Positions 6,237-12,832 of a DNA stretch of 13,142 bases are shown piece after piece. Origin of the DNA: DATAVK01 sp036267755. Lineage in GTDB: Bacteria; Actinomycetota; Actinomycetes; JAFAQI01. The stretch is taken from the NCBI GenBank assembly GCA_036267755.1, contig DATAVK010000150.1:1-13142 (forward strand), in the 5' to 3' direction. The notes beneath the pieces were generated by a model that saw nothing but the letters and a program-made list of their open reading frames with translations, ran no database searches and was not told the DNA's origin. The translations under genes were made by a program, and so were the position numbers. Each line of letters starts with the position of its first letter. Within the stretch, counting starts at the first letter, position 1.

Positions 6237-7577
6237 ATGCCCGCGTTGCCTGACCCCTCGTTGGCCGCTGTCGACCTGACCACGTTGGGCGCCAGGGTCC
6301 GGCTGGCCCGGACCCGCAGCGGCCTTACCCAAGATCAGGTTGCCGGTGACGACATCTCGGGCGCCTACGTGTCCCGGATCGAGGCCGGGCAGCGACGCCC
6401 CGACCAGTCCGTTGTCGCGCTGCTGGCCGAGCGGATGGGGACGACCGTCGAGTTCCTGCTCACCGGGGTCGAGCCGAAGGTCGCCGAGGAGGCGCGGCTC
6501 GCGCTGCGGTACGCCGAGCTCGCGCTCAGCTCCGGCGAGGCGGCCGAAGCCCGCGCGCAGGTGATCCGGCTGCTTGACGACGAGACCGCCGAGCTCGGTG
6601 ACCTGCGCCGCGAGGCGCAATGGCTGCTGGCGCAGTGTGAGCAGCAGCTCGGAAATCTGGATGCCGCAGCCGAGTTGTTGGAGCCGCTGACCGCCGACAC
6701 CGGTCATCGGTGGTGGCTGCCTGCCGTGATCGCCTTGTGCTCGTGCTACCGGGAGATCGGCGACCTGTCGCGCAGCATCGATGTCGGAAACCGGGCACAG
6801 GAGCACGTCCACGCGCTCGAGCTCGACGGCACCGACGACGCGATCCGACTCGCGATCAGCCTGGTCGGCGCCTACTACGAGCGAGGTGACGAGTCCTACG
6901 CCGCGCAGCTGTGCCGCACTGTTGTGGAGCAGGCCGATCGCACCGGCTCCCGCACGGCGCGCGCAGCGGCGTATCGGAACTCCAGCCTGATCGCGCATCG
7001 GCGAGGCCAGCTCGACGAGGCGATCCGCCTCGCGGAGCAGGCCCTGACGCTGATGGCCGACACCGACAACGTCCGCTCGCTTGCGCTGCTGCGCCAGCAG
7101 CTTGGCGCCCTGGTTCTGGAGAACTCCGCCGACCAGCACGAGTACGCCGGGCGACTCGCCCGCCAGTCCCGCGACGAGCTCGCCGAGATCGGTTCTCCGC
7201 TCGAGATCGCCCGATGCGACCTGCTGCTGGTCCGGGCCGCCCTGGCCGCCGGCGACCTGGATCTCGCCGAACGAACGGCCAGCACGTTGCTCGAGGAGTC
7301 CCTGGACAATCCGGTCGTCCTCGGCGACGTCGAATCGCTGCTCGGCCAGATCGCCGCCCGTCGCGACGATCACTCGGCAGCGCTGGAGCACTATCGGACC
7401 GCGGTGGCCGCCCTGAGCCGCGGCGGCCACGACCGCTCGGCCGCGCCGCTGTGGTTCGAGCTCGGGGCGCTGTTCGACGCGGCCGGTGATGCCGCCGGCG
7501 CCTGCGCCGCCTATCGCAACGCGGCCACGTCGCTCGGCCTACGCGCCAGCCAGGCTGGAGTTTTCACGCTCATCTGA
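6237..7577 (+). CDS. XRE-family HTH regulator with C-terminal TPR-like repeats
   Basis: DNA-binding regulator of 446 residues. An N-terminal XRE helix-turn-helix occupies about residues 17-77 (LGARVRLARTRSGLTQDQVA, YVSRIEAGQRRPD, VALLAERMGTTVEFLLTG). From about residue 85 to the end it is a continuous Ala/Leu/Glu-rich helical array with TPR-like spacing (for example LRREAQWLLAQCEQQLGNLDAAAELL, GQLDEAIRLAEQAL, ALEHYRTAVAAL). An HTH plus TPR tail is the layout of peptide-sensing RRNPP-type regulators, but many actinobacterial HTH-TPR proteins have no known ligand. The ATG at 6237 is chosen because a TTG 17 codons upstream adds sequence unlike the domain; no strong Shine-Dalgarno is seen. It is divergent from the peptide-cupin operon, 171 bp apart, so control of that operon is a reasonable inference. 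Confidence 0.9.
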   Translation: MPALPDPSLAAVDLTTLGARVRLARTRSGLTQDQVAGDDISGAYVSRIEAGQRRPDQSVVALLAERMGTTVEFLLTGVEPKVAEEARLALRYAELALSSGEAAEARAQVIRLLDDETAELGDLRREAQWLLAQCEQQLGNLDAAAELLEPLTADTGHRWWLPAVIALCSCYREIGDLSRSIDVGNRAQEHVHALELDGTDDAIRLAISLVGAYYERGDESYAAQLCRTVVEQADRTGSRTARAAAYRNSSLIAHRRGQLDEAIRLAEQALTLMADTDNVRSLALLRQQLGALVLENSADQHEYAGRLARQSRDELAEIGSPLEIARCDLLLVRAALAAGDLDLAERTASTLLEESLDNPVVLGDVESLLGQIAARRDDHSAALEHYRTAVAALSRGGHDRSAAPLWFELGALFDAAGDAAGACAAYRNAATSLGLRASQAGVFTLI

Positions 7578-7694
7578 TCGCGGCTGACTTGGTGGATTAT
7601 CCCGGCCGGTGCATGCTGGGCACGCCGTCGCATCCTTCCCAGTTGAGCGGAGCCTCGCCCCCGTGTTCCCGCACCCGATCGGTCGCTGAGCGAC
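7578..7694. other. Intergenic spacer before NYN gene
   Basis: 117 bp between the HTH-TPR stop and the NYN start. It has no clear hairpin terminator. A loose TTGGTG (7589-7594) followed 17 bases later by CATGCT could be a promoter, but the match is too weak to call. Confidence 0.3.
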
Positions 7695-8255
7695 ATGGGC
7701 CTCGGTCCCGAGCCGTCGCGCTGGGAGGGCTACGAGTGGTTTGATCCGCACGCGCTCGTCGAGCTCGACGATTCCTACCTGCAGGCCGGCCTGGCCTCGC
7801 TGCGTCGCCAACCGCTGTGGTTGCCCGGTCCGGCGACCCGGGTCCTGCTCGTCGACCTGGACAACTTGAGAGTCGAGCCGGTGCGGTTGCGGGCCCGATT
7901 GGCGATGACGGTGTCACTCGCCCGCGAGGCCGACCATGTCGGGTTCGCCGGACAGGAAGGCTCGGTACGACGGGCGCTCCCCGACCTCGCTGAGTTCACC
8001 GACCGGGCGAGGGTCGTCGGGGACGGCAGCGACGAGGCCGACCTCGCGCTGCTCGAGGTCGCCGATGCGGTGGACGACGACGACGTGCAGTTCATCGTGG
8101 TCAGCAACGACGGCATCTTCGCTCGGCTGGCGATGCGCGGTCCGCTCACGGTGCTGAGCCCCGGCCTGCAGTCACTGAGCGACCGGCTGACGGGCGCCGC
8201 CGAGCGGATCGTGGACATGGCGGTCATCGAGGCCGCGGTGACGATGGCTTCCTGA
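7695..8255 (+). CDS. NYN/PIN-like domain protein, putative ribonuclease
   Basis: 186-residue protein whose residues about 48-160 resemble the NYN (PIN-like, FLAP-superfamily) nuclease fold. A hydrophobic strand ends in acidic residues, VLLVDLDNLR (D54, D56, N57). GSDEADLALLEVADAV follows (D113, D116), then FIVVSNDGIFARLA with D139 after a strand. These acidic positions match the metal-binding site of the fold, which cuts RNA in characterised members. The N-terminal 45 residues (Trp-rich, DPHALVELDDSYLQ) are not recognised. The frame is closed by a TGA about 14 codons upstream with no other ATG or GTG, so the ATG at 7695 is the likely start; its Shine-Dalgarno is weak. No toxin-antitoxin partner is evident. 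The fold assignment is from motifs only; substrate and role are unknown. Confidence 0.75.
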   Translation: MGLGPEPSRWEGYEWFDPHALVELDDSYLQAGLASLRRQPLWLPGPATRVLLVDLDNLRVEPVRLRARLAMTVSLAREADHVGFAGQEGSVRRALPDLAEFTDRARVVGDGSDEADLALLEVADAVDDDDVQFIVVSNDGIFARLAMRGPLTVLSPGLQSLSDRLTGAAERIVDMAVIEAAVTMAS

Positions 8256-8305
8256 CCCGGTGTCGGGACCGAGCCAGCCGCATACTGTGGCCGCAGAGGG
8301 ATCTC

Positions 8306-8321
8306 GGGCGCGGGGGCGCCC
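8306..8321 (+). terminator. GC-rich hairpin after NYN gene
   Basis: GGGCGC and GCGCCC (loop GGGG) form a 6-bp all-GC stem 50 bases after the NYN stop and just before the Shine-Dalgarno of the small gene. It could be a terminator without U-tract or a leader hairpin of the downstream gene. Confidence 0.35.
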
Positions 8322-8339
8322 TGGCAGGGAGGGCGGGGC

Positions 8340-8549
8340 GTGCCGGACGACGCGAAGGCCAAGCCGCTGATCGACGAGCTGCAGATGGCCGCTATCGACG
8401 AGCACCAGCAGTACCAGGCCGCCTTGACCGTCTGCGCCGAGATGGATCGCATGGGCTGCACCCGCGATGAGCTGCGTGAGGTCCTCGGAGCGTTGGACCT
8501 GCTCGGCGTCGCGCACAGCAGGCGACGGAGCGGGGAGTCAGAGGCCTAG
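8340..8549 (+). CDS. Small protein of unknown function
   Basis: 69-residue hydrophilic, mostly helical protein (KPLIDELQMAAIDEHQQYQ, MDRMGCTRDELREVLGALDLLG) with two Cys and no membrane segment or signal peptide. I do not recognise a family. The GTG start at 8340 is preceded by GGGAGGG at about 7 bases, a good ribosome-binding site, and codon third positions are GC-rich like the neighbours, so the gene is probably real. The TRDELREVLGALDLLG segment could form a short helix-turn-helix or dimerisation hairpin, but that is speculative. It lies between the NYN and MarR genes on the same strand, 55 bp before the MarR start; the MarR operator region separates the two. Confidence 0.65.
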   Translation: MPDDAKAKPLIDELQMAAIDEHQQYQAALTVCAEMDRMGCTRDELREVLGALDLLGVAHSRRRSGESEA

Positions 8550-8571
8550 CAGGTTGTTGAGGCCTGAATAA

Positions 8572-8599
8572 ATCAGCCTGGACTTATCAGTCTAGACTT
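8572..8599 (+). promoter_or_regulatory. Tandem 14-bp operator-like repeats overlapping MarR promoter
   Basis: ATCAGCCTGGACTT (8572-8585) and ATCAGTCTAGACTT (8586-8599) are adjacent and match at 12 of 14 positions. The second contains the perfect palindrome AGTCTAGACT (8589-8598); the first has the same core with two changes. They end 5 bases before the GTG start of the MarR gene. TAGACT (8593-8598) fits a -10 box placed for a leaderless transcript. Autorepression by the MarR protein is inferred. Confidence 0.55.
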
Positions 8600-8604
8600 A
8601 GCAT

Positions 8605-9042
8605 GTGCCTGACGAACCGGACGTTCACGAGGTCGCCGCCGCGATCCAGGTCAGCGTGGGACTGCTCAAGCGCCGGCTCCAGCAGGCGCAGGTCCCCGGT
8701 GACCTCAGCGCCTCGGAGATCTCGGCGCTGGCCCGACTGGACCGTGGCGGTCCGACGACACCCAGCGCGCTCGCCAAGCTCGAGCGGATCACGCCGCAGT
8801 CCATGGGCGCGACCCTCGCCGGGCTGGAGCGTCGGGAGCTGGTGACTCGGCGACCGGACCCCGACGACGGTAGGCACGTCGTACTATCCGTCACCGATCT
8901 CGGGCTGCAGCTGCTCCGTAGCCGCCGCAGCGCTCGGGCCGAGCAGCTGGCGGCCGCCCTTTCGGTCGGCTTCAGCAGCACCGAGCTCGCGACCTTGCGG
9001 TCGGCGGCGCCCCTGATCGAGCGACTGGCCCAGAACCTCTGA
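8605..9042 (+). CDS. MarR-family transcriptional regulator
   Basis: 145-residue winged-helix repressor of the MarR family at typical length. The recognition region is TPSALAKLERITPQSMGATLAGLERRELVTR (about 51-81) and the wing is RPDPDDGRHVVLSVTDLG; flanking helices form the dimer interface. Such proteins usually repress their own operon and release DNA on binding a small aromatic or lipophilic ligand. The start is the GTG at 8605; an ATG two bases earlier is out of frame. No Shine-Dalgarno is present, and the -10-like box lies 7 bases upstream, so a leaderless mRNA is plausible. Its TGA overlaps the exporter start (TGATG), so the two are translationally coupled. Together with the palindromic repeats upstream, this suggests a ligand-induced drug-export unit. 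Confidence 0.93.
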   Translation: MPDEPDVHEVAAAIQVSVGLLKRRLQQAQVPGDLSASEISALARLDRGGPTTPSALAKLERITPQSMGATLAGLERRELVTRRPDPDDGRHVVLSVTDLGLQLLRSRRSARAEQLAAALSVGFSSTELATLRSAAPLIERLAQNL

Positions 9043-10793
9043 TGGCGGCGGCGGCCGAGCAGTCATCCGCGGAGCAGCGCTATCGCTGGGTGGCGCTGTC
9101 GAACACGACCGCCGCGGTCTTCATGTCGGCGCTCGATGGGTCCATCGTCATCATCGCGCTGCCCGCGATCTTCCGCGGCATCCACCTCGACCCGCTGGCA
9201 CCGGGGAATGTCGTCTACCTGCTGTGGATGATCATGGGGTACCGGCTGGTCCAGGCCGTCCTCGTCGTCACGCTCGGCCGGCTCGGCGACATGTTCGGCC
9301 GGGTCAGGATCTACAACGCCGGCTTCGTGGTGTTCACCCTCGCCTCGATCCTGCTCTCGTTCGATCCGTTCGACGGCGGTCACGGCGCGGTGTGGCTGAT
9401 CGGCTGGCGGGTGCTGCAGGCCATCGGAGGATCGATGCTGACCGCCAACTCGGCCGCGATCCTGACGGACGCCTTCCCCTCCGATCAGCGGGGTTTCGCC
9501 CTCGGCATCAACCAGGTGGCGGCCATCGCGGGCCAGTTCGTCGGCCTGGTCGCCGGTGGTCTGCTGGCGAGCCTGGACTGGCGGGCCGTCTTCTGGGTCA
9601 ACGTGCCGGTCGGAGTCTTCGGGACGATCTGGGCGTACCGCTCGCTGCGCGACAGCGGTTACCGGGGCGGAGGCCGGATCGACTGGTGGGGCAACGTCAC
9701 TTTCGCCGGCGGGCTGGGCGCCGTACTGATCGCGATCACGGCCGGCATCCAGCCCTACCGTGGCCATGCGATGGGCTGGACCAATCCGGCGGTCGACGGC
9801 CTGCTCGGCGTGGGTGTCCTGCTGCTCGTGGCGTTCGCGCTGATCGAGAGCCGGGTTGCCGAGCCGCTGTTCCAGCTCAGCCTGTTCCGGATCCGCGCGT
9901 TCACTGCCGGCAACGTCGCTGGCTTCGCGGTGGCGATCGCGCGCGGCGGCCTGCAGTTCATGCTCATCATCTGGCTGCAGGGAATCTGGCTGCCGTTGCA
10001 CGGCTACAACTACTCCGACACCCCGCTGTGGGCCGGGATCTTCCTGCTTCCCCTGACCGCGGGGATCCTCGTCGCTGGCCCGGTGTCGGGCGCGCTCTCC
10101 GACCGGTTCGGTGCTCGAGGCTTCTCGACTGCCGGGATGGTGGTCTTCGGTGGGAGCTTCGTCGGGCTCATGGTGCTGCCGGTCGACTTCTCGTACTGGG
10201 CGTTCGCCGTACTCATCGGATTGAACGGCATCGGTGGCGGGATGTTCGCTGCCCCCAACTCGGCATCGATCATGAGCAGCGTCCCCGCCAGCCAACGGGG
10301 CGCGGCATCAGGGATGCGCGCGACGTTCCAGAACTCCGGTACGGCGCTGTCGATCGGTGTGTTCTTCTCGCTGATGATTGCCGGGCTGGCGAGCACCTTG
10401 CCGACCGCGCTGACCAGCGGCCTGCAGCGGCAAGGCGTCTCGGTCGGAGTGGCTCACAGCATCGGCGGACTGCCACCGGTTTCCTCTTTGTTTGCAGCGG
10501 TTCTCGGCGTCAACCCGGTGCAGCACCTGCTGGCTTCCAGGCACGCGCTCGCCTCGTTGCCGGTCGCCAATCAGCAGGTGCTCACCGGCCGGCGGTTCTT
10601 CCCGGACCTCATCTCGGGGCCGTTTCACCATGGCCTTGTCGTGGTTTTCGCCGTCGCGACGGCGCTGTCGGTCATCGCCGGTGTCGCGTCGCTGCTGCGC
10701 GGTGGGCGCGACGTCGGCACGCCGAGCGACGACAGGTCGGCTCCGGTGGACACCGCATGGGACGCGGACGTGACGACCCCCAGTCACTCATAA
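9042..10793 (+). CDS. MFS drug exporter, DHA2 (EmrB/QacA-like) family, 14 TM
   Basis: 583-residue major facilitator transporter of the 14-helix DHA2 group, which exports drugs and other amphiphilic compounds in exchange for protons. Visible motifs are ALDGSIVIIALPAI in the first helix (about 30-43), motif A GRLGDMFGR (79-87), GWRVLQAIGGSML, and a motif-C-like stretch in helix 5 (GINQVAAIAGQFVGLVAGGLL). The central loop and second half carry further helices with GPVSGALSDRFGARG. The C-terminal tail is hydrophilic. The ATG at 9042 overlaps the MarR stop by one base, and the first membrane helix begins about 18 residues in, as usual. Substrate cannot be predicted. Control by the upstream MarR protein is inferred from coupling and from the operator-like repeats. 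Confidence 0.93.
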   Translation: MAAAAEQSSAEQRYRWVALSNTTAAVFMSALDGSIVIIALPAIFRGIHLDPLAPGNVVYLLWMIMGYRLVQAVLVVTLGRLGDMFGRVRIYNAGFVVFTLASILLSFDPFDGGHGAVWLIGWRVLQAIGGSMLTANSAAILTDAFPSDQRGFALGINQVAAIAGQFVGLVAGGLLASLDWRAVFWVNVPVGVFGTIWAYRSLRDSGYRGGGRIDWWGNVTFAGGLGAVLIAITAGIQPYRGHAMGWTNPAVDGLLGVGVLLLVAFALIESRVAEPLFQLSLFRIRAFTAGNVAGFAVAIARGGLQFMLIIWLQGIWLPLHGYNYSDTPLWAGIFLLPLTAGILVAGPVSGALSDRFGARGFSTAGMVVFGGSFVGLMVLPVDFSYWAFAVLIGLNGIGGGMFAAPNSASIMSSVPASQRGAASGMRATFQNSGTALSIGVFFSLMIAGLASTLPTALTSGLQRQGVSVGVAHSIGGLPPVSSLFAAVLGVNPVQHLLASRHALASLPVANQQVLTGRRFFPDLISGPFHHGLVVVFAVATALSVIAGVASLLRGGRDVGTPSDDRSAPVDTAWDADVTTPSHS

Positions 10794-10794
10794 C

Positions 10795-10840
10795 GTTGTC
10801 AGCAGCACGCTGGGTTATCACCCGCTGCGCTGCTGACAAC
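10795..10840 (+). terminator. Long hairpin after exporter gene
   Basis: GTTGTCAGCAGC (10795-10806) and GCTGCTGACAAC (10829-10840) are a perfect 12-bp inverted repeat. Inside it GGGT-TATC-ACCC (10812-10823) extends the stem. It begins 2 bases after the exporter TAA and has no U-tract, which is common for actinobacterial terminators. Confidence 0.65.
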
Positions 10841-10966
10841 TCGCGAAAGCTGTGGGACTGTGCTTCAAGGCCAGGGTTAGTCCAGACATCCGCCGCTTCC
10901 ATTTGACTCAGCGCAGCACTGGGCTGTGCGCGCAGCTTTCAGCTGCCCAGCCTCGATGAGGCAAGG
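10841..10966. other. Intergenic region with further hairpins before unknown gene
   Basis: I see no gene here. Two inverted repeats occur near the end. The first is GCGCAGC (10911-10917) with GCTGTGCGC (10923-10931), with a bulge. The second is CCTC-GAT-GAGG (10951-10961), which overlaps the ribosome-binding GAGG of the next gene. TTGACT (10903-10908) resembles a -35 box, but no -10 box follows at the right spacing. Confidence 0.4.
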
Positions 10967-11350
10967 ATGAGCGAACCGAGTAGTGAGCCGTCGGCCGCGA
11001 TCAGCATTCCCCAGCAACTCCCGGCCCCACGATCGAAGTCAGCGCGAGTAGCGGGCCACATGCAGCGCTGCTGTCCAGGTCACGACAGCTGGTCGATTCT
11101 GTACGACCATCTGCGGGCGCAGTTCCCAACAGTGCCACCCCAGCGAGTCTTGAGCCTGCTCTCGCAGGCCAACGTCGGTATGGCGGCCTACCGATTGGAC
11201 ATGACCACGACGCTGGAGCTGGCCGAGATCATGACCCGTTTTGAGCTGGGGACGGCCCTTCAGCAAAGCGGCGAAAACAGCCTCGACGGCCGTCTGACCA
11301 TACCGACGCCCTGGCCCTTGGCTCTCGGGGGTTGCCTCGACGGGGCGTGA
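10967..11350 (+). CDS. Hypothetical protein, possible three-helix bundle domain
   Basis: 127-residue protein with no clear family. Residues 1-30 are Ser/Pro-rich and probably disordered. Residues about 40-95 (WSILYDHLRAQFPTVPPQRVLSLLSQ, then LDMTTTLELAEIMTRFELGTAL) look like three helices. They resemble, in pattern only, the small three-helix dimerisation domains common in actinobacteria. CCPGH at about 35-39 could bind metal or be incidental. The ATG at 10967 follows GAGG by 5 bases. Base composition is less GC-rich than the genes to the left, as for the next gene, suggesting both belong to an acquired segment. A shorter start at 11060 (MQRCC) is possible. A long-loop inverted repeat with a T-run just after its stop may terminate it. 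Confidence 0.5.
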   Translation: MSEPSSEPSAAISIPQQLPAPRSKSARVAGHMQRCCPGHDSWSILYDHLRAQFPTVPPQRVLSLLSQANVGMAAYRLDMTTTLELAEIMTRFELGTALQQSGENSLDGRLTIPTPWPLALGGCLDGA

Positions 11351-11388
11351 AAGATACCGTTCAAAACGTCCTAACTATCGGTCTTTTT
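11350..11388 (+). terminator. Weak terminator-like hairpin with T-run
   Basis: AAAGA-TA-CCG (11350-11359) can pair with CGGTCTTT (11379-11386) around a 19-base loop, followed by more T. The long loop and the bulge make it a weak call; it also overlaps the likely promoter area of the following gene. Confidence 0.3.
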
Positions 11389-11421
11389 AACGCGCAGGGA
11401 TGAATCGGCCGGAGGTCCGTC

Positions 11422-12720
11422 GTGAGTGCTAGTCGACCGCAGTCCATCGGAGACCGGGCCGAACAGATATTCGAGAGGCTGTTTGATCCGTTTGGACGGC
11501 GCATTCTCTCGTCACGACTCATGGGCTATATGCACCTGGTTCCATCGCTGCCGAAAACATTTCGAAAGCGATTTGCGCACCCTTATGGTCCCTGGAACCT
11601 TGAGCTGCCTCCGCTGCCACCACAACTGGCAAGCGCACCTGGTATCCGACGGAACCCCACCGCTGAGCAGGCTGCTTTCGAGACGGCGCCGTTGCACGTC
11701 TGGACCCAGCTTCACTATGCGGCAGCTCAGTTCGCGCTACGGCGGGCATGGCGCCCCCTTCTTCCTGTGGCGCCACGACACCGGCGCGCTTACCGGGCGG
11801 TTCACGCAACCGACAACGTCATTCCTGATCCCCCCGAGTGGCTTTCCGATCCTCGGCAGTTGACGGATGATGTCCGCGGCAAGGCCGCCGAGCTAGGACT
11901 GAACGCAATCGGCTTCGCGGCCTACGATCCGAAATACACCTTCGCCTCCTACCAGGACAAGTGGTACGGACACACGGTCATAGTCGTGATCAAGGAACAG
12001 AACTACGAGCTGACGCAACAGATCCCGCATGTGCAGTTCGAGCAGGATTCCTTCAGCGCGTATGCGGAGCTCATGCAAGCCGGCGCCCAGCTCGCTTCGT
12101 TTCTCCACTCACGTGGCTATCGAGCCCGCGCAGCCGATTCGAGCAGCAACTCGATCGTGCATCATTACGCCGTCGAGGCCGGCCTGGGTCAAATGGGACT
12201 CAACGGCCAACTGCTCACTCCGACCGCCGGATCTCGGATTCGAATCGGGCTCGTGTACACCGACGCACCGTTGGTACACGATGCGCCGCGTGACTACGGA
12301 ATCCCGAAGATCTGCGACGCCTGTCAGGTCTGTGTCCGGCGCTGCCCGCCAGGAGCCGTCCAGGCGCGACGCCGAGAGTATCGGGGAGTGGAGAAGGCAA
12401 AGATTCGGATGGACCTCTGCTTTCCGGTCATCGTGCAATCTCACGGCTGCGGCGTCTGTACGAAGGTGTGCCCGGTGCAGAAGTACGGGCTTCAGCCCGT
12501 CATTGAGCAGTTCGTAGCGTCCGGCACCATTCTCGGGAAGGGCACTGACGACCTGGAAGGCTACGACTGGGTAGATGGCAACTACTACGGCGCCGGAACC
12601 CGGCCGAAGCTGGATACCGAGTTCATGCACCCGCCAGGACTTGAGTTCGACGCAAGTCAGTCGGTTCCCACCGTGCCGGCCGACACACCGTCGACGGCCA
12701 GTTGGACGAGGGCTAAGTAG
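11422..12720 (+). CDS. Cobalamin/[4Fe-4S] enzyme, reductive dehalogenase/QueG-like
   Basis: 432-residue protein of the superfamily that includes reductive dehalogenases and epoxyqueuosine reductase. The corrinoid-binding half ends in HHYAVEAGLGQMGLNGQLL and IRIGLVYTDAPL (about 247-283). A dicluster ferredoxin domain follows: C298, C301, C304 and C308 in CDACQVCVRRCP, then C333, C343, C346 and C350 ending in CGVCTKVCP. All eight ligands for two [4Fe-4S] clusters are present. There is no Tat signal, so it is cytosolic, and no adjacent membrane-anchor gene, unlike respiratory RdhA/RdhB. The N-terminal 140 residues are unlike QueG, favouring a dehalogenase-like or uncharacterised reductase. The start is the GTG at 11422, with GGAGG 6 bases upstream. 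Composition is less GC-rich than the left part of the window, suggesting acquisition. The substrate, halogenated or not, is unknown. Confidence 0.82.
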   Translation: MSASRPQSIGDRAEQIFERLFDPFGRRILSSRLMGYMHLVPSLPKTFRKRFAHPYGPWNLELPPLPPQLASAPGIRRNPTAEQAAFETAPLHVWTQLHYAAAQFALRRAWRPLLPVAPRHRRAYRAVHATDNVIPDPPEWLSDPRQLTDDVRGKAAELGLNAIGFAAYDPKYTFASYQDKWYGHTVIVVIKEQNYELTQQIPHVQFEQDSFSAYAELMQAGAQLASFLHSRGYRARAADSSSNSIVHHYAVEAGLGQMGLNGQLLTPTAGSRIRIGLVYTDAPLVHDAPRDYGIPKICDACQVCVRRCPPGAVQARRREYRGVEKAKIRMDLCFPVIVQSHGCGVCTKVCPVQKYGLQPVIEQFVASGTILGKGTDDLEGYDWVDGNYYGAGTRPKLDTEFMHPPGLEFDASQSVPTVPADTPSTASWTRAK

Positions 12721-12726
12721 CGCGCC

Positions 12727-12746
12727 AAACCCCTGGCCTGGGCTTT
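12727..12746 (-). terminator. Hairpin after tRNA-Ala 3' end
   Basis: AAACCCC (12727-12733) and GGGCTTT (12740-12746) pair with one mismatch around TGGCCT. It lies directly beyond the tRNA CCA end on the minus strand and 6 bp past the convergent Fe-S gene, so it may serve both. It suggests that the left flank is the original downstream side of the tRNA gene. Confidence 0.45.
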
Positions 12747-12748
12747 CA

Positions 12749-12798
12749 TGGTGGAGCTGCGGGGAATCGAACCCCGGACCTCTTCGATGCGAACGAAA
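12749..12798 (-). pseudogene. 3' half of tRNA-Ala(CGC), attachment-site core
   Basis: Read on the minus strand this is the 3' half of a tRNA: anticodon stem and 7-base loop TTCGCAT with anticodon CGC (12789-12791), variable AGGTC, T-arm CGGGG-TTCGATT-CCCCG (12760-12776), acceptor strand CAGCTCC, discriminator A and encoded CCA (12749-12751). Anticodon CGC and the GCTCC-A-CCA end fit tRNA-Ala. A proper 5' half is absent: no GGGGCTG or GGAGCTG acceptor strand occurs upstream. A truncated tRNA next to an integrase gene is the classic mark of an integrated element, where the duplicated 3' half is the crossover core (attL or attR). Confidence 0.75.
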
Positions 12799-12832
12799 AG
12801 GCATTCCCGCTCCGCAATTGAGCGTTGGACCC
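12799..12832 (-). other. Degenerate tRNA-like sequence on the element side of the core
   Basis: Upstream of the tRNA half on the minus strand, GCTCAATTGCGGAGC (12809-12823) looks like a shortened D-arm, and GGGTCCA (12826-12832) occupies the acceptor position. However, 10 bases rather than 1 separate it from the anticodon stem, and three acceptor pairs fail. It is not a functional tRNA as read. Confidence 0.35.

Noticed and set aside
6075..7430. 451-codon frame antisense to the HTH-TPR gene
   Set aside because: Low-complexity Gln/Arg/Gly translation without motifs; the opposite strand has a clear HTH domain.
9063..10295. 410-codon open frame antisense to the MFS exporter
   Set aside because: It is charged, repetitive and domain-free. 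It mirrors the exporter, which has clear motifs; long antisense frames are common in high-GC DNA.
9224..10906. 560-codon plus-strand frame overlapping the exporter
   Set aside because: Arg/Gly/Pro-rich translation with no domains; a frame shadow of the exporter caused by GC bias.
12749..12810. 3' end of tmRNA (ssrA)
   Set aside because: The CAGCTCCACCA end and a GGGAATGCC upstream resemble actinobacterial tmRNA, but a clean anticodon arm with CGC loop and AGGTC variable loop fits tRNA-Ala better.
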